Origin: Candidatus Woesearchaeota archaeon
GTDB lineage: Archaea; Nanobdellota; Nanobdellia; Woesearchaeales; UBA525
Assembly: GCA_023252315.1 (NCBI GenBank)
Contig: JAJPEB010000054.1
Coordinates: 1 to 8,110, forward strand
Reading direction: 5' to 3'
Length of the DNA stretch: 8,110 nucleotides
Shown here: positions 5,525 through 8,110 of the stretch, in pieces
Layout of the letters: each line of letters opens with the position of its first letter
Position numbering within the stretch: position 1 is the first letter of the stretch
Position numbers and translations under genes: made by a program
Notes under the pieces: generated by a model
Databases searched by the model: none
What the model was told of the DNA's origin: nothing
What the model saw: the letters and a program-made list of their open reading frames with translations, nothing else

Positions 5525-5561
5525 CAGGAATCACCTTACCATATCTCATGAACGGGCGCGC

Positions 5562-6032
5562 TCAGGAGAGCGCGAAGTAGCCTCCCACGACGACCTTGCG
5601 GTCGTACTGCTGGTCGCCGTCGAGGTCGATAGCGATCCTCGCGCCGCACGCGCCGTCGTCCGCCTTGACGACGTGCGGGCCGTTTGTGAAGCCGAGCGCG
5701 CCCATGCCCGCCTGCGTGAGGGGCACGCGGACAAGCGAGCCGTGGGCGAGATCCTGGAAGAGCAGCCCGCCCGTCTTCTCGTCGCAGCCGAGGTAGCGGT
5801 GCGTGGCAGGCATCGTGCCCGAGGCGCGCCTCGCGGATGCGCTGCCGGCCAGGTTGGCGCCGCCCGGCTGCGCATCCACCATCACGGCGCCATGCGCGAG
5901 CTTGGGGAGCGACGTCGGTATGTCGCCCGTCACGAGCGCGACCATGCCCAGGATCGCGAGGACCGCGATCAGGAACACGCTCACGAGGCCGAACCTGAGG
6001 AAATGGTGCTTGTCGTTCATCGTCGTCGCCAT
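5562..6032 (-). CDS. Membrane-anchored protein with calcium-loop-like motif, unknown function
   Basis: 156 aa and first gene of the small-protein cluster. A short basic tail (MNDKHHFLRF) leads into a membrane helix (about 13-35), followed by a low-complexity Ala/Gly/Ser stretch and a compact domain of about 80 residues (77-156). That domain has two cysteines (83 and 129), which may form one disulfide, and a DLDGDQQYD loop at 136-144. Its DxDxDxxxD layout resembles calcium-binding loops of extracellular repeat domains; calcium binding is inference. No sequence family is recognised, and it is not an obvious paralog of the ten-cysteine proteins, but its anchor style is the same. An in-frame ATG at 6020 is an alternative start. 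Neither start has a clear Shine-Dalgarno site. The next gene starts 37 nt downstream, consistent with one operon. Confidence 0.75.
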   Translation of the reverse strand: MATTMNDKHHFLRFGLVSVFLIAVLAILGMVALVTGDIPTSLPKLAHGAVMVDAQPGGANLAGSASARRASGTMPATHRYLGCDEKTGGLLFQDLAHGSLVRVPLTQAGMGALGFTNGPHVVKADDGACGARIAIDLDGDQQYDRKVVVGGYFALS

Positions 6033-6044
6033 TCTGCCGTAGCA

Positions 6045-6064
6045 GGTATACTTATTGGTATACT
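6045..6064. repeat. Two direct GGTATACT repeats at the cluster promoter
   Basis: GGTATACT occurs at 6045-6052 and 6057-6064, a 12-bp period, and each copy contains the palindrome GTATAC. They span the transcription start predicted from the TATA box (about 6055), where a bound protein would block initiation. This looks like a tandem operator for the small-protein cluster. Confidence 0.5.
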
Positions 6065-6076
6065 AGAATATGCTAC

Positions 6077-6086
6077 TTTATATATT
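6077..6086 (-). promoter_or_regulatory. TATA box of the Cys-rich cluster
   Basis: ATATATAAAG on the minus strand is one of the strongest TATA matches in the window. It predicts transcription from about 6055 and a leader of about 23 nt before the ATG at 6032. The surrounding 6041-6115 region is markedly AT-rich compared with the rest of the window. Confidence 0.75.
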
Positions 6087-6113
6087 TTTTGATAGGCAGG
6101 GAGAGAACAAATA

Positions 6114-6145
6114 GACGGAGAGATTATGCGGCGCCGTTTTCCGTC
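6114..6145 (-). terminator. Possible terminator hairpin of the SpoIIM-family gene
   Basis: GACGGA (6114-6119) and TCCGTC (6140-6145) are reverse complements, and the palindrome CGGCGCCG (6129-6136) lies between them. On the minus strand a T-rich segment (TATTTGTTCTCTC) follows the stem. The hairpin is about 60 nt beyond the stop of the SpoIIM-family gene. The rest of the 6033-6203 intergenic region holds the cluster promoter and no gene that I can support. Confidence 0.35.
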
Positions 6146-6203
6146 GAAGGAATAGCCGAGGAGCTTCCCGATGGGCCGCAGGACTGGCCACTGCTGGATG
6201 GGA

Positions 6204-7235
6204 CTACCCGCCCAGCATCGCCGCCGTGTAGACCGACCTGAGCGCGCCCGAGTTGTAGAGCACGTACGTCTCGACGAGTGCGCCCAGGATGAATATCCCG
6301 ATCGCCGCCGCGAAGAGCGCGTAGTTGTAGATGAACACGCGCCGCTCCCTCGACTGCGGGAAGAGGTAGCGCATCGCGTAGAGCATGCCCATCGCGAGCG
6401 CGATGCCGGCGACGCCCACCATGACGGGATGCTCGCCGCCAGGGCTCAGGAGCGTCTTGAGCATGACGTAGAGCACCGCGTAGATGAGCGCCGCCGCGAT
6501 GAAGTAGATGACGAAGCTCTTGATCCCCTCGAGCTTCTCGACGACCTCGTCCGAGATGACGCCGCCAGCGATGGCTGCGAGGATGTAGGCGCCTCCCTCG
6601 AGGAGCAGGTGCGGGAGCGTGACCGCGACGATGATGAGCAGCGCGAGGATCGCGCTCGAGCCGTTGAACGAGCTCGCGGCGATCGCGCGGTAGCCGAAGA
6701 TCGTGCCCCACGTGCTCGCGTTCCATGCGATGAAGAAGATCGCCCCGTCGCCCGCGACGAGCGCGACGAGGAAGCACGCGAGGAGCACCCACCAGTTGTT
6801 GAGGACGATGTCCGCGAACGTGCCCGTCGAGAACACGACGCCCCCGCGCACGCCCTCGAGGCTGAGCTGCTCGCGGAACACCCCGCTCACGCTGTAGCCG
6901 AGCGCGGGCGCGAGGAACGCGTAGAGCATGTACGCGAGGTAGATGCCCATGAAGATGAAGAGATACGTCTTGATCGCGTCGGCGTTGTCGCGCAAGAGCC
7001 CCGTGAAGCTCTTGGTGGATTCCGACTCCTCCTGCAGCTCCTCGCGCTTGAGGATCGTCGAGAAGTACGGGATGAGGAAGATCGACACGAAGACGACGCT
7101 CACGATGCCGCTGTTCGCGGGGAAGAGCAGGCGCGCGATCACGATCGAGAGCGTCGAGTAGATGAACGCGAGCACGAACGCCGTCCACTCCTTGCGCTCG
7201 AGCAGGCTTTCGGGGAAGAGATGCTCGAAGACCAC
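6204..7235 (-). CDS. SpoIIM-family (DUF95) polytopic membrane protein
   Basis: 343-aa integral membrane protein. The N-terminus MVFEHLFPESLLERKEW and two helices (about 17-35 and 41-62) match the form found in many DPANN archaea. A charged cytoplasmic stretch (63-85) and a helix at 88-113 follow. The SpoIIM core then has NNWW (146-149), a small-residue helix, WNASTWG (171-177) and PHLLLEGGAYI (208-218). About three further helices follow (239-258, 268-290, 302-322), so the C-terminus extends beyond the core. SpoIIM acts in membrane migration during bacterial engulfment; the role of archaeal homologs is unknown. The GTG at 7235 is chosen because homology starts there and a TATA box lies 27 bp upstream, giving a leaderless mRNA. 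The gene lies 66 bp downstream of the methyltransferase on the same strand but has its own promoter. Confidence 0.87.
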   Translation of the reverse strand: MVFEHLFPESLLERKEWTAFVLAFIYSTLSIVIARLLFPANSGIVSVVFVSIFLIPYFSTILKREELQEESESTKSFTGLLRDNADAIKTYLFIFMGIYLAYMLYAFLAPALGYSVSGVFREQLSLEGVRGGVVFSTGTFADIVLNNWWVLLACFLVALVAGDGAIFFIAWNASTWGTIFGYRAIAASSFNGSSAILALLIIVAVTLPHLLLEGGAYILAAIAGGVISDEVVEKLEGIKSFVIYFIAAALIYAVLYVMLKTLLSPGGEHPVMVGVAGIALAMGMLYAMRYLFPQSRERRVFIYNYALFAAAIGIFILGALVETYVLYNSGALRSVYTAAMLGG

Positions 7236-7257
7236 GCAGCGCCGCGCCGAGGGGTGG

Positions 7258-7265
7258 TTATAAAG
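7258..7265 (-). promoter_or_regulatory. TATA box of the SpoIIM-family gene
   Basis: CTTTATAA on the minus strand, centred about 27 bp before the GTG at 7235, predicts a leaderless transcript. It is the only AT-rich patch in the gap between the two genes. Confidence 0.7.
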
Positions 7266-7301
7266 GTTTGTCGCCCCGCGCGCGAGACAGGGCGCAGCGC
7301 C

Positions 7302-8110
7302 TCACGCCGCCCGCTGCGCCACGAACGCGTACTTCTTGCGCTCCCCTGGCTCCGTCGTCTCGATCCACTCCGCGATGCGATACCCCTGCCGCGCGAGCGC
7401 CTCGAGCGCCTGCGCAGGGCTGTGGCGCTCCTCCTCCCCGTAGCCGCTCGCGACGAAGTGGCGCGCGTGCGGGAGCGCCGCGAGCAGCGCGATCGCCGCC
7501 TCGTCGGGCGCGCCAGGATACTGCCCCTTGCCGATGTTCGCGACGACTATGCCGATGCGCTCGAGAGGGATCGTCCCTGCGAAGCGAGGATCCGTGATGT
7601 CCCGCTCGTGCAGCGCGACGCGATGCTGCGGGATGCCGTTCGCCCCGAGCTGCCTGCGCGCCGCAGCCAGGGCGCCGGCGTTCCTGTCGACGCCGATGAC
7701 GCGCTCCGCGCCGCAGCGGCACATCGCCATCTCGAGGATGCCGTCGGCGCAGCCGAGGTCGAGGACATGCGCTCCCTGGAGCGGGACGCGATCGAGCGCG
7801 TGCAGCGCCATGAGCGTGAACTGCATGTTGACCCCCTGGCGCAGCTCGCCGTGCTCGCCGTCGTAGAAGAAGAGCGCGTCCCCTCCCCTCTCGCGCAGCT
7901 GCGCAGGAACGTGGCGCCTGAACCGCTCGTCGACGAAGAGCCGCTCACCTGCGTCGATGTACGCGACGAGCGGCGCTGCGGGCAGCGCGCCCCAAGATCG
8001 CGGGACGGAAGCGCGGGGGCGCAGGGATTCCGGCGAGCTCATCTTCACGCGCGCGAGCACAGGCTCGCAGCCGCTCGCCGCGAACGCGGGGTAGCGGATC
8101 GCGGGTATGC
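7302..8110 (-). CDS. Class I SAM-dependent methyltransferase, PrmA-like (5' end outside window)
   Basis: A Rossmann-fold methyltransferase that transfers the methyl group of S-adenosylmethionine; the substrate is unknown. Counting from the GTG at 8060, motif I VLDLGCADG is at residues 99-107. The acidic end of strand 2 is GVDRN at 123-127, motif II-like HERDITD is around 151-157, and the motif IV strand IVVANIGKGQYPG is at 171-183. The C-terminal GYRIAEWIETTEPGERKKYAFVAQ resembles the last strands of L11 methyltransferase-like enzymes. The frame stays open with highly GC-biased third positions from 8060 to the right edge, so the true start is probably beyond 8110. Internal GTG (8060) and ATG (8042) are the fallback starts. 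About 100 residues precede the catalytic fold and have no recognised domain. Other class I methyltransferase families remain possible. Confidence 0.83.
   Translation of the reverse strand, partial: IPAIRYPAFAASGCEPVLARVKMSSPESLRPRASVPRSWGALPAAPLVAYIDAGERLFVDERFRRHVPAQLRERGGDALFFYDGEHGELRQGVNMQFTLMALHALDRVPLQGAHVLDLGCADGILEMAMCRCGAERVIGVDRNAGALAAARRQLGANGIPQHRVALHERDITDPRFAGTIPLERIGIVVANIGKGQYPGAPDEAAIALLAALPHARHFVASGYGEEERHSPAQALEALARQGYRIAEWIETTEPGERKKYAFVAQRAA

Noticed and set aside
4848..6092. Plus-strand open frame of 414 codons across the Cys-rich cluster
   Set aside because: It runs opposite three minus-strand genes that have paralogous sequence, Shine-Dalgarno sites and a promoter. 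Its translation is low-complexity.
1..8110. CRISPR array, insertion sequence or integration site
   Set aside because: No regularly spaced repeats, transposase or integrase gene, or terminal inverted repeats with target duplications were seen.

Overview
The window comes from a GC-rich archaeal genome. It carries archaeal-type ribosomal proteins (L10e and S6e), a NOG1-type GTPase, an arginyl-tRNA synthetase, a DUF5654-like membrane protein and a SpoIIM-family membrane protein. TATA boxes sit about 26-28 bp before several start codons, which is the leaderless arrangement common in archaea. The small membrane proteins and the SpoIIM subtype suggest a DPANN-type lineage (Woesearchaeota, Diapherotrites or similar), but the lineage is inferred from protein style only.

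Bases 1-4120 are mostly information-processing genes. On the minus strand, argS runs off the left edge; its reading frame is broken in the middle by what looks like a loss of about 20 nt. It is divergent from a small three-helix membrane protein (+), which converges on a DUF5654-like protein (-). Next come L10e (+, leaderless) and, converging on it, a NOG1 GTPase (-). The GTPase is divergent from S6e (+) across a near-palindromic TATA element.

Bases 4121-4380 hold no gene. They contain the S6e terminator region and then a strongly paired segment (4211-4335) that looks like a roughly 125-nt structured RNA. A long-loop hairpin follows at the end of the next operon.

Bases 4380-6032 hold a four-gene minus-strand cluster of small proteins with one N-terminal membrane anchor each. 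Two (134 and 141 aa) are clear paralogs with ten cysteines, six of them in the mirror-symmetric spacing 3-6-7-6-3. A third (73 aa) has a shortened version, 3-3-7-3-3. The first gene of the cluster encodes a different anchored domain with a calcium-loop-like motif. The cluster promoter has a strong TATA box and two directly repeated GGTATACT sites near the predicted transcription start. This cluster is the most likely undescribed system in the window: a family of membrane-tethered, disulfide-laddered helical hairpins exposed outside the cell.

Bases 6204-8110 hold a SpoIIM-family polytopic membrane protein (GTG start, leaderless) and, upstream of it, a class I SAM-dependent methyltransferase whose 5' end probably lies beyond the right edge. 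No mobile element, CRISPR array or canonical tRNA/rRNA gene was seen.
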